Positions 37,367 through 47,594 of a stretch of DNA of 64,000 bases are shown piece after piece. The stretch spans positions 310,001 through 374,000 of the forward strand of contig NZ_CABPRV010000001.1 of assembly GCF_902459735.1 (NCBI RefSeq), written 5' to 3'. The notes below the pieces were generated by a model. The model had not been told where the DNA came from. It searched no databases and was given only the letters and a program-made list of their open reading frames with translations. This stretch comes from Pandoraea capi. GTDB taxonomy: Bacteria; Pseudomonadota; Gammaproteobacteria; Burkholderiales; Burkholderiaceae. Made by a program: the position numbers and the translations under genes. Position 1 is the stretch's first letter; each line of letters opens with the position of its first letter.

Positions 37367-38275
37367 ATGAAAACTGGGAGCCCCTTCAAGACCGTGGCGC
37401 TCGTCGGGAAGTACCATGCCGACGGCGTTGCCGAACCACTGCTCACGCTTGCGGCATGCATTGCCCAGCGCGGGCATCACGTCGTCTTCGAGCGCGATAC
37501 GGCGCACAACATCGGCGCCGGCGCCGATCCGTACGGCACGCTCGACATTCAGGAGATCGCCGTCCAGGCCAATGTGGCCGTGGTCGTCGGCGGCGACGGC
37601 ACGATGCTCGGCGTCGGCCGTCAGCTTGCCGCCTCGAAGGTGCCGCTCATCGGCGTGAACCACGGGCGCGTGGGCTTCATCACCGACATCCCGCTCGACG
37701 ACATGCGACAGGTCGTGCCCGCCATGCTCGAAGGTCACTTCGAAGCCGAGCAGCGCACGCTGTTGTCCGCGCGCATCGAGCGCGACGGCCAGACGCTCTT
37801 CGAGACCCTCGCGTTCAACGACGTGGTCGTGAACCGCTCGGGGATCTCGGGGATGGTCGAGCTGCGTGTCGACGTCGATGGCCGCTTCATGTACAAGCAG
37901 CGCTCGGACGGGCTGATCGTCGCCACGCCCACCGGGTCGACGGCTTACGCGCTGTCTGCGACCGGCCCGATCCTGCATCCGCGCCTTGGCGGTGTCGTGC
38001 TCGTGCCGATCGCGCCGCATGCGCTGTCGAACCGTCCGATCGTGCTGCCCGATTCGAGCGACATCGTCATCACGATCACGGGCGGGCGCGAGGTCGGCGC
38101 CAACTTCGACATGCAGTCGTTTGCCGAGCTGCGTCAGGGCGACAGGATTCTGGTTGGCCGCTCCGAACATCAGGTGACGTTTCTGCATCCGGTCGGCTAC
38201 AACTACTACGCCACGCTGCGCCGCAAGTTGCACTGGAACGAGCATATCTCCGACGAAGATACGCCGCAGAACTGA
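37367..38275 (+). CDS. nadK: NAD kinase
   Basis: A 302-residue enzyme that phosphorylates NAD to NADP. Key motifs: [12 protein letters not shown] (nucleotide binding), [26 protein letters not shown] and [15 protein letters not shown]. The ATG at 37367 ([16 protein letters not shown]) is chosen because family members start here; a longer in-frame extension has no homology. It is followed at 23 nt by recN, a linkage common in proteobacteria. Confidence 0.97.
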   Translation: MKTGSPFKTVALVGKYHADGVAEPLLTLAACIAQRGHHVVFERDTAHNIGAGADPYGTLDIQEIAVQANVAVVVGGDGTMLGVGRQLAASKVPLIGVNHGRVGFITDIPLDDMRQVVPAMLEGHFEAEQRTLLSARIERDGQTLFETLAFNDVVVNRSGISGMVELRVDVDGRFMYKQRSDGLIVATPTGSTAYALSATGPILHPRLGGVVLVPIAPHALSNRPIVLPDSSDIVITITGGREVGANFDMQSFAELRQGDRILVGRSEHQVTFLHPVGYNYYATLRRKLHWNEHISDEDTPQN

Positions 38276-38298
38276 CTTCACGCCTCACCCGACATCCC

Positions 38299-39963
38299 AT
38301 GCTACGCAGTCTCTCGATTCGCGATTTCGTGATCGTCGATCGTCTCGACCTGGAATTCTCCGCCGGCTTCACCGTGTTTTCGGGGGAGACCGGCGCGGGC
38401 AAATCGATTCTGATCGATGCACTGGCGCTCGCGATGGGCGAGCGCGGCGACACCAGCATGGTGCGCAACGGGCAGACGCGCGCCGACATCACCGCCGAGT
38501 TTGCCGCCGACGCCGAAGCGCGCCCCGACCTCGAAGCCTGGCTGCAAGCGCAGGCGCTCACGCTCGAAGAACATGGTGGAGTGCTGCTGCGCCGCGTGCT
38601 CGATGCCGGCGGACGTTCGCGCGCGTTCATCAACGGCACGCCCGCCACGCTCACGCAGTTGCGCGAACTCGGCGAAATGCTCGTCGACATTCACGGGCAA
38701 CATGCGCATCAGCAACTGCTGCGCCCCGACGCCCAGCGCCGCCTGCTCGATTCCCACGCCGGCGCCACCGCGCTTGCCACCGATGCCGCCACGGCCCATA
38801 AGGAATGGCGACGCCTCGTGAAACGTTGCGAAGAAGCGCACGGACGCGACCGCGAACTGCAACTGGAGCGCGAACGTCTCGAATGGCAGACGTCAGAACT
38901 GGACAAGCTCAACCCGCAGGAAGGCGAGTGGGATGAAGTGAGTGCCGAGCATCGTCGCCTCTCGCACGCCGCGAGTCTCATCAATGGCGTACAGGGCGCG
39001 CTCGACGTACTCGCCGAAGCGGATGGCGCCGTCGTCCCGTCGCTCGGGCATGTCGTGCATCAGATCCGCGAACTGGCGGAGATCGACGCCGGGCTCGCCG
39101 ATACGCTGGCCGCGCTCGAACCCGCCGAGATTCAGCTTCGCGAAGCGGTTCACTCGCTCACGCATTACGCGCAGCGCATCGACCTCGATCCGGAACGTCT
39201 CGCTGTGGTCGAGCAGCGTCTCGACGCGCTGCATTCAGCCGCACGCAAGTTCCGCGTCGCGCCCGAGCAGTTGCCCGCCGAACTCGCGGAACGCCGTGCC
39301 CAACTGGAAGAATTGACGGCGTCGGCGGACACCGCTGCCATGCAGGCGGCGGCCGACGCGGCGCACGCCATGTATCTCAAGCTCGCCAAGGATCTGTCGA
39401 AGGCGCGGGCGAAGGCGGCGGCGTCGCTCTCGCGCGAAGTCACGCGCGCGATGCAGGACCTGTCCATGCCCGGCGGCCGTTTCGAAGTCGCCCTCACGCC
39501 GACGCCCGAACCGCAGTCGTTCGGTCTGGAGACGGTCGAATTCCTCGTCGCGGGTCATCCGGGCGTGCCGACGCGCCCGCTCGCCAAAGTCGCCTCGGGC
39601 GGCGAACTCGCCCGCATCAGCCTCGCCTTGCAGGTCATCGCCAGCAGCGCAAGCCTCACGCCGACGCTGATTTTCGACGAAGTCGACTCCGGCATCGGCG
39701 GCGCCGTCGCAGAAGTGGTCGGCCGTCTGCTGCGTGAGTTGGGTCAGGGACGGCAGGTGCTGTGCGTCACGCACCTGCCGCAGGTCGCCGCGCTCGGCCA
39801 TCAGCATCTGCGTGTGAGCAAGCGCAGCGACGGCGACACGACGATGAGTGAAATCGAACCGCTCGGACGCAGCGAACGTGTCGAAGAGATTGCGCGGATG
39901 CTAGGCGGTGTCGAAATTACGGCGACGACACGCAAGCATGCGCGCGAGATGCTGGCGCTTTGA
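38299..39963 (+). CDS. recN: DNA repair protein RecN
   Basis: A 554-residue SMC-like ATPase for double-strand break repair. Walker A GETGAGKS at residues 29-36, a central antiparallel coiled coil (HGRDRELQLERERLEWQTSE and the later AHAMYLKLAKDLSKARAKAA), the SGGELARISLALQ signature and Walker B TLIFDEVDSGIGG are all present. Normal length. No SOS box was recognised upstream. It is convergent with glnE with only 9 nt between stop codons. Confidence 0.97.
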   Translation: MLRSLSIRDFVIVDRLDLEFSAGFTVFSGETGAGKSILIDALALAMGERGDTSMVRNGQTRADITAEFAADAEARPDLEAWLQAQALTLEEHGGVLLRRVLDAGGRSRAFINGTPATLTQLRELGEMLVDIHGQHAHQQLLRPDAQRRLLDSHAGATALATDAATAHKEWRRLVKRCEEAHGRDRELQLERERLEWQTSELDKLNPQEGEWDEVSAEHRRLSHAASLINGVQGALDVLAEADGAVVPSLGHVVHQIRELAEIDAGLADTLAALEPAEIQLREAVHSLTHYAQRIDLDPERLAVVEQRLDALHSAARKFRVAPEQLPAELAERRAQLEELTASADTAAMQAAADAAHAMYLKLAKDLSKARAKAAASLSREVTRAMQDLSMPGGRFEVALTPTPEPQSFGLETVEFLVAGHPGVPTRPLAKVASGGELARISLALQVIASSASLTPTLIFDEVDSGIGGAVAEVVGRLLRELGQGRQVLCVTHLPQVAALGHQHLRVSKRSDGDTTMSEIEPLGRSERVEEIARMLGGVEITATTRKHAREMLAL

Positions 39964-39972
39964 CGCGTCCCG

Positions 39973-42891
39973 TCAGACCGGCCCGGCGTCCGCGAAGACC
40001 GAATCCCACAACGCCATCACCGCATTGCGTTCTGCCTCGATGTCGGCGCACGGCACGCGCGCCGCTTCCACGCCATCCAGACGCAACTTGTGCTGACGCT
40101 TGCGATACGTCCGATAAGCGGCGCCCGCATCGTCGGCAAGTCTTGCGTCGATCAAGCCGAGTTGCGCCGCTTCGCGCAGCAACGCGATATTGCCCGCATT
40201 GCGCAGCAGCGCGGGATGCGCGCCCGAATGCAGCAGCACCAGATACTGCACGGTGAACTCGATATCCACCATGCCGCCCCGGTCATGCTTCAGGTCGAAC
40301 AGCTTCGTCGGATTCGGGTGCCCTTCAAGCACCTTGCGACGCATCGCCACGATTTCCTGCGCGAGCGGCAGCGCCTCGCGCGGCGTGGCCAGCACCTGTG
40401 CCCGAATATTCTCGAACGCCGCGCCGATGGTCTCGTCGCCTGCGCAGAACCGCGCGCGGGTGAGCGCCTGATGCTCCCAGACCCACGCCGTGTTCGCATT
40501 GCCTTCGCGGAACTGGTACTGACGGAAACTCTCGATGTTCGTCACCAGCAGACCGGACAAGCCGTTGGGCCGCAGCCGCAGATCCACGTCGAATAGCATC
40601 CCTGCGCCCGTGTGGGTGGTGAGCCACGTCACGAAGCGGCGGGCGAGCGCGGCGTAGGCGTCCGGCGCGCGGTCGTCGTCATCGTCGTAAAGGAAGATCA
40701 GGTCGAGGTCCGAGGCATAGCCCAGTTCCTTGCCGCCGAGCTTGCCGTATGCGATGACCGAGAAGCGCGGCACTTCGCGATGGCGCGTCGCCACGTGCGG
40801 CCAGACGGTCGAGATCGTCACGTCGACGATGATGTCCGCGAGTTCCGAGAGGCGGTCGCCGATGGCTTCCACCGACAGCGTGCCCTGCAAATCGAGCAGC
40901 AGGATACGGAAGACTTCGGCGTGATGGGCGCGCCGCAGAATATCCATCTGCACTTCGACGTTGCCCGCCGCCCCCGCCGCGTTCAGGCTCAACAGCAATT
41001 GCGTCTTGAACGACGGCCAGTCGAACGGCGCGGCGAGCGCTTCGTCGTCGAGCAGTTCGTCGAGCAGTTGCGGGTGGCTGATCAGGTAACCCGCCGCCCA
41101 GCGTGACCCCGCGAGCACCTTGACCACGCGCTCCAGCGCACGTGGATACTCGGTGAGCAGCGCGAGATAGGAGCTGCGACGGCTGATGGTCGAGAGAAGG
41201 TCGAGCATGCGGGCGAGTACGGCATCCGCTTCGCCGGTCCCCGCCGCGCCTTCGACAGCACGCTGGATGAGCTGGTCGAAGCGACGTCGGCTGATCTCGC
41301 CGAGCGCCTTGTAACGTGAGGACGTCCACACGGCGCGCAGACGGTCGAGCGCCCCTTCGGCATCGGCAAAGCCCAGACGCGTCAGTTGATTGCCGAGGTC
41401 GCCCGTCTGCGCTTCGTCCGCCAGACATTCGCTCCACAGTTCCGGCGGGCACTCGCAATCGCCCGACCCCGAGGCGCCGGCGCCGCCTTTGCCCTTCTGC
41501 GCGCCGCCATTGGCCTTGTCGGCGAATATCTCGTCGAACTGACCGGCGACGAATTCGCGATGCTCGTCGAGCACCGTCATGAACGTCGCCTCGTCGGGGA
41601 ATCCCATGGCGCGCGCGACCGCGAGACGGTCGTCACCCGGCGGCGGCAGGATGTGCGTCTGCGCGTCGTCCAGATACTGAATGCGGTGTTCGAGCTTGCG
41701 CAGGAAGACGTAGGCGTTCGCGAGCGATTCCGCCACGTTCTGCGCCAGCCAACCGCGCCGGGCTGCCACGCCCAGCACGGCGAGCGTCGGACGCACCCGC
41801 AGTTCCGGCTCCTGACCGCCGCGAATCAACTGGAATACCTGCGCGGAGAACTCGACTTCGCGAATGCCGCCGCGTCCGAGCTTGATATCGTTGATGCGGG
41901 CCGGTTTGGCGCGCGCACGACGCTCGGCCTCGTGGCGGATCTGCTCGTGCAGCGCACGAATCGCGCCGATCACGCCGTAATCCAGATAGCGACGAAAGAC
42001 GAACGGCTGGACCAGCGAACTCAGCAACCGCTCGACACGCTTGCCCGGCTCGCTCGCCAGTTCGGACACGAGACGTCCCTTGATCCAGGCGTAACGCTCC
42101 CACTCGCGGCCCTGCACGTAGAAATACTCTTCGAGCATCGGCAGGCTGCACACGAGCGGCCCGGAGTCACCGTTAGGACGCAGACGCATGTCCACACGGA
42201 ATACGTAACCGTCCGGGGTCAGCTCCGAGATCAGACCAATCAGCTTGCGGCCGAGCTTGGTGAAGAATTCGTGATTCGAGAGCAGACGCAGGCGGTTGGC
42301 GAGCGCTGGATCGGCGTCGTCGGGCGCAGTGGTGTCGCCATCGTCTTCATACAGGAAGATGAGATCGATGTCGGACGAGACGTTCAGTTCGCGACCGCCG
42401 AGCTTGCCCATACCGACCACGCCGAGCGTCTGACGCTCGCCTTCGGCATTGCGCGGCACGCCGTGAATCGCTTCGAGTTCGCGCGACAGCACCGCGATGC
42501 CCGACTGCACGGCGAACTCGGCGAGCGCGGTCATGGCCTCGGTCACTTCGGACAACTCGGCGCGGCCGTCCAGATCGCGCTGCATGACAGCGCACAGCGC
42601 CTCGACGCGCAACACGCGTAAGGCCCGTGCCAGTCCGGCCTCGTCGACCCCGCTCACACCCGACGCCTGGTCGGGCGGCGAGAGCAGCGTGCCGGTGATG
42701 GCTTCGAAGCGGCGGGCGAGCCAGCGGGCGTCCACGGGATGCTCGGCAAGCGTGGGCAACGCCTCGGCCAGCGCCGGACGGCTCGCGAGCATGCGGGCGG
42801 CGTATCGCGAGTAGGACTGAATATCGGTCGGGATTTCGGGTGAACTCACTGGCGGGGTTCCGGTCAGCAAAGGATGGAGAGACTTTCGCAT
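39973..42891 (-). CDS. glnE: Bifunctional glutamine synthetase adenylyltransferase/deadenylase
   Basis: A 972-residue enzyme that adenylylates and de-adenylylates glutamine synthetase in response to PII. Two nucleotidyltransferase domains are visible, the first with GMGKLGGRELNVSSDIDLIF and the second with AYGKLGGKELGYASDLDLIF; each is followed by its helical domain (LGRGGIREVEFSAQVFQL and KHDRGGMVDIEFTVQYLVLL). The insert between, near KANGGAQKGKGGAG, is low complexity. The chosen ATG at 42891 has only a weak ribosome site; a GTG 14 codons in could also serve. Confidence 0.97.
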   Translation of the reverse strand: MRKSLHPLLTGTPPVSSPEIPTDIQSYSRYAARMLASRPALAEALPTLAEHPVDARWLARRFEAITGTLLSPPDQASGVSGVDEAGLARALRVLRVEALCAVMQRDLDGRAELSEVTEAMTALAEFAVQSGIAVLSRELEAIHGVPRNAEGERQTLGVVGMGKLGGRELNVSSDIDLIFLYEDDGDTTAPDDADPALANRLRLLSNHEFFTKLGRKLIGLISELTPDGYVFRVDMRLRPNGDSGPLVCSLPMLEEYFYVQGREWERYAWIKGRLVSELASEPGKRVERLLSSLVQPFVFRRYLDYGVIGAIRALHEQIRHEAERRARAKPARINDIKLGRGGIREVEFSAQVFQLIRGGQEPELRVRPTLAVLGVAARRGWLAQNVAESLANAYVFLRKLEHRIQYLDDAQTHILPPPGDDRLAVARAMGFPDEATFMTVLDEHREFVAGQFDEIFADKANGGAQKGKGGAGASGSGDCECPPELWSECLADEAQTGDLGNQLTRLGFADAEGALDRLRAVWTSSRYKALGEISRRRFDQLIQRAVEGAAGTGEADAVLARMLDLLSTISRRSSYLALLTEYPRALERVVKVLAGSRWAAGYLISHPQLLDELLDDEALAAPFDWPSFKTQLLLSLNAAGAAGNVEVQMDILRRAHHAEVFRILLLDLQGTLSVEAIGDRLSELADIIVDVTISTVWPHVATRHREVPRFSVIAYGKLGGKELGYASDLDLIFLYDDDDDRAPDAYAALARRFVTWLTTHTGAGMLFDVDLRLRPNGLSGLLVTNIESFRQYQFREGNANTAWVWEHQALTRARFCAGDETIGAAFENIRAQVLATPREALPLAQEIVAMRRKVLEGHPNPTKLFDLKHDRGGMVDIEFTVQYLVLLHSGAHPALLRNAGNIALLREAAQLGLIDARLADDAGAAYRTYRKRQHKLRLDGVEAARVPCADIEAERNAVMALWDSVFADAGPV

Positions 42892-43020
42892 GCTTACCCG
42901 GGCGCGATGAAACGCCGGATCACACGTCTGATTGTCCTACGGCCGGGCCATCGGACGGCCTTGGGCTTGTGTTACAGTCTTTGCCACAGAAACTACCACA
43001 TTACCTCGTAGACGCGCAGC

Positions 43021-46000
43021 ATGACCGACCGCAAGCCGCCCGCCTCGCCCACCGCGACCCGGTCCTGGTTCTCGTCACTGCCGCGTGGCTTGCGACTGGG
43101 TCTGGAATGGCTGCTGGCGCTCGTCGTCATCGTCTACTTCGGACTGGGCGCCGTGATCCTCGCGACGCGCTACGTCATCCTTCCCCGTGTGTCCGACTAC
43201 CGCCCGCAGATCGAAGCGGCGGCAACGCGCGCCATCGGGCTGCCCGTCACCATCGGCAAGATCGACGCCGTCTGGCGCGGCTGGCACCCCTACCTGTCGC
43301 TGGAAGATGTTCGCATCACGCCGCCCGCGCAGGCGGCGCAGCCCAAGGCGTCGACGATCGCCCGCGTGGTCGCGCCGCTGCGCCGGCACACGGCATCGGC
43401 GGCATCGGCGGCATCGGCGGCATCGGCGGCATCGGCGGCATCGGCGGCATCGGCAGCTTCTGCCGCATCCGCCGCACCTTTGGCGTCTGCGGCGGTGGCC
43501 TCCCAGCCCTCCGCGACGGACAACCCCACAGTGACTTACGCGCCGCCGGGCGCACCACCGCCGGTCGAACCGAGCCTCACACTGCACCGGCTCGACGCCG
43601 TACTCTCGTGGACCAGCCTGCTCCATTTCGACCTGCGCCTGTCGGACCTCACGCTGTATGAGCCCGACCTGACCGTGGAGCGCCGCGTCGATGGCTCGAT
43701 CCTCGTCGCCGGCATGCCGGTCGCGGGCAACGGCAAGACGACGGATACCACGGGGGCCGACTGGCTCATGCGTCAGGCGCGCATCGTGGTGCGCAACGGC
43801 ACCGTGCGCTGGCGCGACGCCACGCGCGATGTGCCCGAAGTCGTCGTCACGCAGGTCAACGCCATGCTGCGCAATCGCGGCTTCGAGCATCGCTTCGGCA
43901 TGCAGGCGAATCCGCCGCAGGGCGTCGTGGCGCCGCTGGACATTCGTGCGCGCTTCACGAATCCGCTGTTCGCACGCCCCGGCGAAGTGAAACGCTGGCG
44001 CGGGCAGATCTATGCCGACGTGGGCACGCTCGATCTGACCGAACTCGCCCGTTACGTCGATTTGCCGGGTAAGAACTCGCGCGGCCGTGTCGCCGGGCGC
44101 GCCTGGGTCGACTTCGACAACGGCGCGCTCACGGGGGCGACGCTACGCATGGCGGGCGCCGACACCTCGGTGCAATTGGCCGACAACCTGCCGCCGCTGA
44201 CGTTCGATGCCACACAGGGCCGCATCGATGTCACGCGCATCGGCGCACAGGCCGACGCCGGCTGGAACGTGCGTGCGCGCGAGCTGAGCTTACAGGCGGC
44301 CGGGCGTCCCACGCTCGACATCCCGGACCTGCGCGGCAGCTTCACGCCCGGCACCGACACGCAGGGCCTGCACGTCGCCGTGGCCGGTCAACGCTTCGAC
44401 ATCGGCGCGGCCATGGCCGTCGTGCCGTCGCTGCCCATCGATCAGCAAACGCGGGACACACTCGCCAGCGTCCGTCCGCGTGGCCGTCTGACGAATTTCG
44501 ACATCAACTATCAGGCGCCCAAGCCGCATGGCCCGACCAACTGGCGCGACCTGCCGGGCATCAAACAGTTGCCGCCGGAGCGCGATCGCTACCGCGTGGT
44601 GGCCGACTTCGAGGGTCTGGGCATCGACAGCCAGCCCAGCCAGCATCCGCCCGTACGGCCGAATGCGCCCAACGCAGGGCGCCCGGGCTTCGCCAATCTG
44701 AGCGGTCACATCGACGCCGATCAGTCGCGCGGCAGCCTCTCGCTCAACGCGAAGAACGCCACGCTCGACTTCCCCGGTCGCTTCGACCAGCCGCGCATCG
44801 ATCTCGACACGCTCACGGCGCGCACGTCATGGCGCATCTCGCATTCGGCGACGCAACGCGACGCCCCCGCGAACGTGCAAGTGCGTGTGGATGCCGTCCA
44901 TCTGCAAAACAGCGAACTCACAGGGGACGTGAGCGGCACCTGGCATAACGGCGGCAAGGGCAATGGCATCGTCGATCTGAAAGGCAGCATCGTGCGCGCG
45001 AACGCCAATGCCGTGCCGCGCTACCTGCCCACGGACATCGGCGCCGCCGTGCGCGACTATCTGCAACGGGCGCTGCTCGCCGGCACGGTGCAGAACGCGC
45101 CGTTCGCCGTGCAGGGCGATCTCGAAGACTTCCCGTACGGCAAGGGCGGCGGCAAGTTCCGCATCGATATTCCGCTGGTGGACGTGACGTTCAATCCGTC
45201 GCCGCTGCGCCCCGGTCATACCGAGGTCTGGCCGCCCTTCGAGAAGGTACGCGGCAATCTGCGCTTCGATGCCGACAAGCTGCACATCGCGATCGACAGC
45301 GGCACAGTCTTCGGCGTCACGCTCACGCAGGTGCAGGGCGACATCAACGACATCGGTCAGGACGACTCCACGCTCACGCTCAAGGGCGACGCCCGCGGCC
45401 CCGCGACGGACTTCGTCAAGTATCTGAACAACAGCCCGGTCGGCCACTGGATCGGCGACTTCACCGAAGACACGCGGGCGAACGGCAACACACAGCTCGC
45501 CATGCAGTTGTCGATGCCGCTCGACCATACCGATCGCTCGAAGGTCACGGGCCGTGCGCGCTTCCTGCGCAACGACATCACGCTCATCAACGGTCTGCCG
45601 ACGTTCGGCGCGGTGGATGGCGAACTGGCCTTCACCGAGCGCGGTATTTCGCTCGACAACCTGCGCGGCACGTTCCTCGGCGGTGACGTGCGCGCCTCGG
45701 GCGGCAGTCGCGACGACGGCACCATCGTCCTGAACGTCAACGGTCAGATGAGCGCGCAGGGACTGCGCGAGAACCGGGAGAACGCCACGCTGGCGCAACT
45801 GGCCAAGCGCATGACGGGCGGCACGCCGTACACGGCGACGGTGGCGGTGCGTCAGGGCATGACGGATGTGGCGGTGCAGTCAACGCTGGCCGGTCTCGCG
45901 GTGAACTTGCCAGCCCCGCTGGGCAAGAGTGCGGAGGCGTCTCTGCCGGCGCGCTTCACGATGCGTCCGCAGGCCAGTCCGGGCGGACGCCGCATCGATA

Positions 46001-47499
46001 CGCTCGACTTCGCCATCGGCAGCGTGCAGGCCAACTACGTGCAGCAGCGCACTACGGGGGGACGCGTCGAGGTACTGCGCGGCGGCATCGGCATCAACCA
46101 ACCGGTGCCTGCGCCGCGCGAAGGCGTGCAGGCCACGGCGCAATTCGACACGCTCGACGTGGACGCCTGGCGCAGTGTCATCGCGTCGCTCGGCTCCGAC
46201 GCCGTCACGCCGGGCACGCAAGGCACACCGCCCGCCCCCGCTGCCACGGCCGCCGCCGCGCGCGACGAGTTCGGCGCACTCACGCCGTACCTGCCCACAC
46301 GCCTCGCACTGCACGCGAAACAAGTGCGTCTGATGTCGCGCGGATGGCCGGAGCTGGTCGTGGGCGCGCAGCGCAGCGATCGCGACTGGCAGGTCAGTCT
46401 CGCCTCGGAACTCGTCTCCGGATTCGCCGAATGGCAGGCGCCGACCGACAAGAACCCGTCGGGCGCGGTGCGTGCGCGCCTGGCCAAGCTGGTGATCCCG
46501 CGCGAGGACCACGGCAACGACGTGCTCACGCAGGTGCTCGACGAGCCGAGCGACGAATTCCCGGCCATCGATGTGATCGCCAACGACTTCGTGCTGCGCG
46601 ACAAGCCGCTGGGTCGTCTGCAATTGAACGCCCACAACGACATCGAAGACGGTGTGCCGGTGTGGCAGCTCACCAAGCTGGAATTGAGCAACAACACGGC
46701 CACGCTCGACGTGAAGGGCAACTGGCGCACGTCGCGCCGCCGGGCGGCGCAGGCTGCACAGACACTGCAAACGAGTGACGACGACGTGCCGCGCCGCACC
46801 GTGCTCGATTTCAACCTCGACGTGAAGGACGCGGGCGGGCTGCTCGACCGGCTCGGGTTGCCCAAGACGCTCAAGGACGGCTCCGGCACCGTCTCCGGCC
46901 GTTTCGGCTGGCGCGGCGGCCCCGACGCCATCGACTACCCGACGCTCGGCGGTCGCGTGGCGATCGATCTGAAGCGCGGGCAGATCCTGAAAGCCGATCC
47001 GGGACTGGCCAAACTACTGAACATCCTGTCGGTGCAGACGCTCGCCAAGATCCTGACGTTCGACTTCAACAGCGTGATCGGCAGCGGCCTGCCGTTCGAC
47101 AGCATCGACGGGAACGTCGCGATGCAGGGCGGCGTGGCGAATACGAGCGACCTGACGATCAATGCGAATGCGGCGACCATCAAGATCGACGGTCACACCG
47201 ACCTCGCCCACGAAACACAGGACCTGAACGTGCTGGTGCTGCCGAAGATCAATGCGGCGTCGGCATCGCTCGCGTGGGCGATCGTCAACCCGGCGCTGGG
47301 CATCGGATCGTTCTTCGCGCAACTGGCGCTGGGCGACCAGCTCTCGCGCACGCTCTCGACGACCTATCACGTCACCGGCTCCTGGGACAATCCGGTCATC
47401 GGACAGGGCGGCGGCAATAAGAGTAAGATCGATGCATCCCCGGAAACCCGGCCAGAGGCGCAAAACCGCGCCCAACCGGCCGGTATGCGCGGCAACTGA
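43021..47499 (+). CDS. yhdP: YhdP-family AsmA-like envelope protein
   Basis: A very large protein of 1492 residues. One N-terminal membrane helix (about residues 20-45, LEWLLALVVIVYFGLGAVIL) anchors it in the inner membrane; the rest is predicted periplasmic beta-rich AsmA/DUF3971-type sequence, including the C-terminal GQILKADPGLAKLLNILSVQ segment typical of YhdP. E. coli YhdP forms a bridge for phospholipid transport to the outer membrane. Near residues 124-149 there is an alanine/serine tract encoded by a 9-bp tandem repeat. Divergent from glnE, as in other betaproteobacteria. Confidence 0.92.
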   Translation: MTDRKPPASPTATRSWFSSLPRGLRLGLEWLLALVVIVYFGLGAVILATRYVILPRVSDYRPQIEAAATRAIGLPVTIGKIDAVWRGWHPYLSLEDVRITPPAQAAQPKASTIARVVAPLRRHTASAASAASAASAASAASAASAASAASAAPLASAAVASQPSATDNPTVTYAPPGAPPPVEPSLTLHRLDAVLSWTSLLHFDLRLSDLTLYEPDLTVERRVDGSILVAGMPVAGNGKTTDTTGADWLMRQARIVVRNGTVRWRDATRDVPEVVVTQVNAMLRNRGFEHRFGMQANPPQGVVAPLDIRARFTNPLFARPGEVKRWRGQIYADVGTLDLTELARYVDLPGKNSRGRVAGRAWVDFDNGALTGATLRMAGADTSVQLADNLPPLTFDATQGRIDVTRIGAQADAGWNVRARELSLQAAGRPTLDIPDLRGSFTPGTDTQGLHVAVAGQRFDIGAAMAVVPSLPIDQQTRDTLASVRPRGRLTNFDINYQAPKPHGPTNWRDLPGIKQLPPERDRYRVVADFEGLGIDSQPSQHPPVRPNAPNAGRPGFANLSGHIDADQSRGSLSLNAKNATLDFPGRFDQPRIDLDTLTARTSWRISHSATQRDAPANVQVRVDAVHLQNSELTGDVSGTWHNGGKGNGIVDLKGSIVRANANAVPRYLPTDIGAAVRDYLQRALLAGTVQNAPFAVQGDLEDFPYGKGGGKFRIDIPLVDVTFNPSPLRPGHTEVWPPFEKVRGNLRFDADKLHIAIDSGTVFGVTLTQVQGDINDIGQDDSTLTLKGDARGPATDFVKYLNNSPVGHWIGDFTEDTRANGNTQLAMQLSMPLDHTDRSKVTGRARFLRNDITLINGLPTFGAVDGELAFTERGISLDNLRGTFLGGDVRASGGSRDDGTIVLNVNGQMSAQGLRENRENATLAQLAKRMTGGTPYTATVAVRQGMTDVAVQSTLAGLAVNLPAPLGKSAEASLPARFTMRPQASPGGRRIDTLDFAIGSVQANYVQQRTTGGRVEVLRGGIGINQPVPAPREGVQATAQFDTLDVDAWRSVIASLGSDAVTPGTQGTPPAPAATAAAARDEFGALTPYLPTRLALHAKQVRLMSRGWPELVVGAQRSDRDWQVSLASELVSGFAEWQAPTDKNPSGAVRARLAKLVIPREDHGNDVLTQVLDEPSDEFPAIDVIANDFVLRDKPLGRLQLNAHNDIEDGVPVWQLTKLELSNNTATLDVKGNWRTSRRRAAQAAQTLQTSDDDVPRRTVLDFNLDVKDAGGLLDRLGLPKTLKDGSGTVSGRFGWRGGPDAIDYPTLGGRVAIDLKRGQILKADPGLAKLLNILSVQTLAKILTFDFNSVIGSGLPFDSIDGNVAMQGGVANTSDLTINANAATIKIDGHTDLAHETQDLNVLVLPKINAASASLAWAIVNPALGIGSFFAQLALGDQLSRTLSTTYHVTGSWDNPVIGQGGGNKSKIDASPETRPEAQNRAQPAGMRGN
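43392..43454. repeat. 9-bp tandem repeat in yhdP (seven units)
   Basis: Seven exact GGCATCGGC units run without interruption and encode an in-frame Ala-Ser-Ala repeat; degenerate copies extend the alanine tract downstream. It lies in the periplasmic part shortly after the membrane anchor. Confidence 0.95.
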
Positions 47500-47594
47500 G
47501 CGCAACGGCAGGATACGAAAGCACGCGAATGCGATACCCGCAGCCCCGGAAGTCTCGATAACGCCACGATCATCGCCCCGAATTCAGCCATTTC

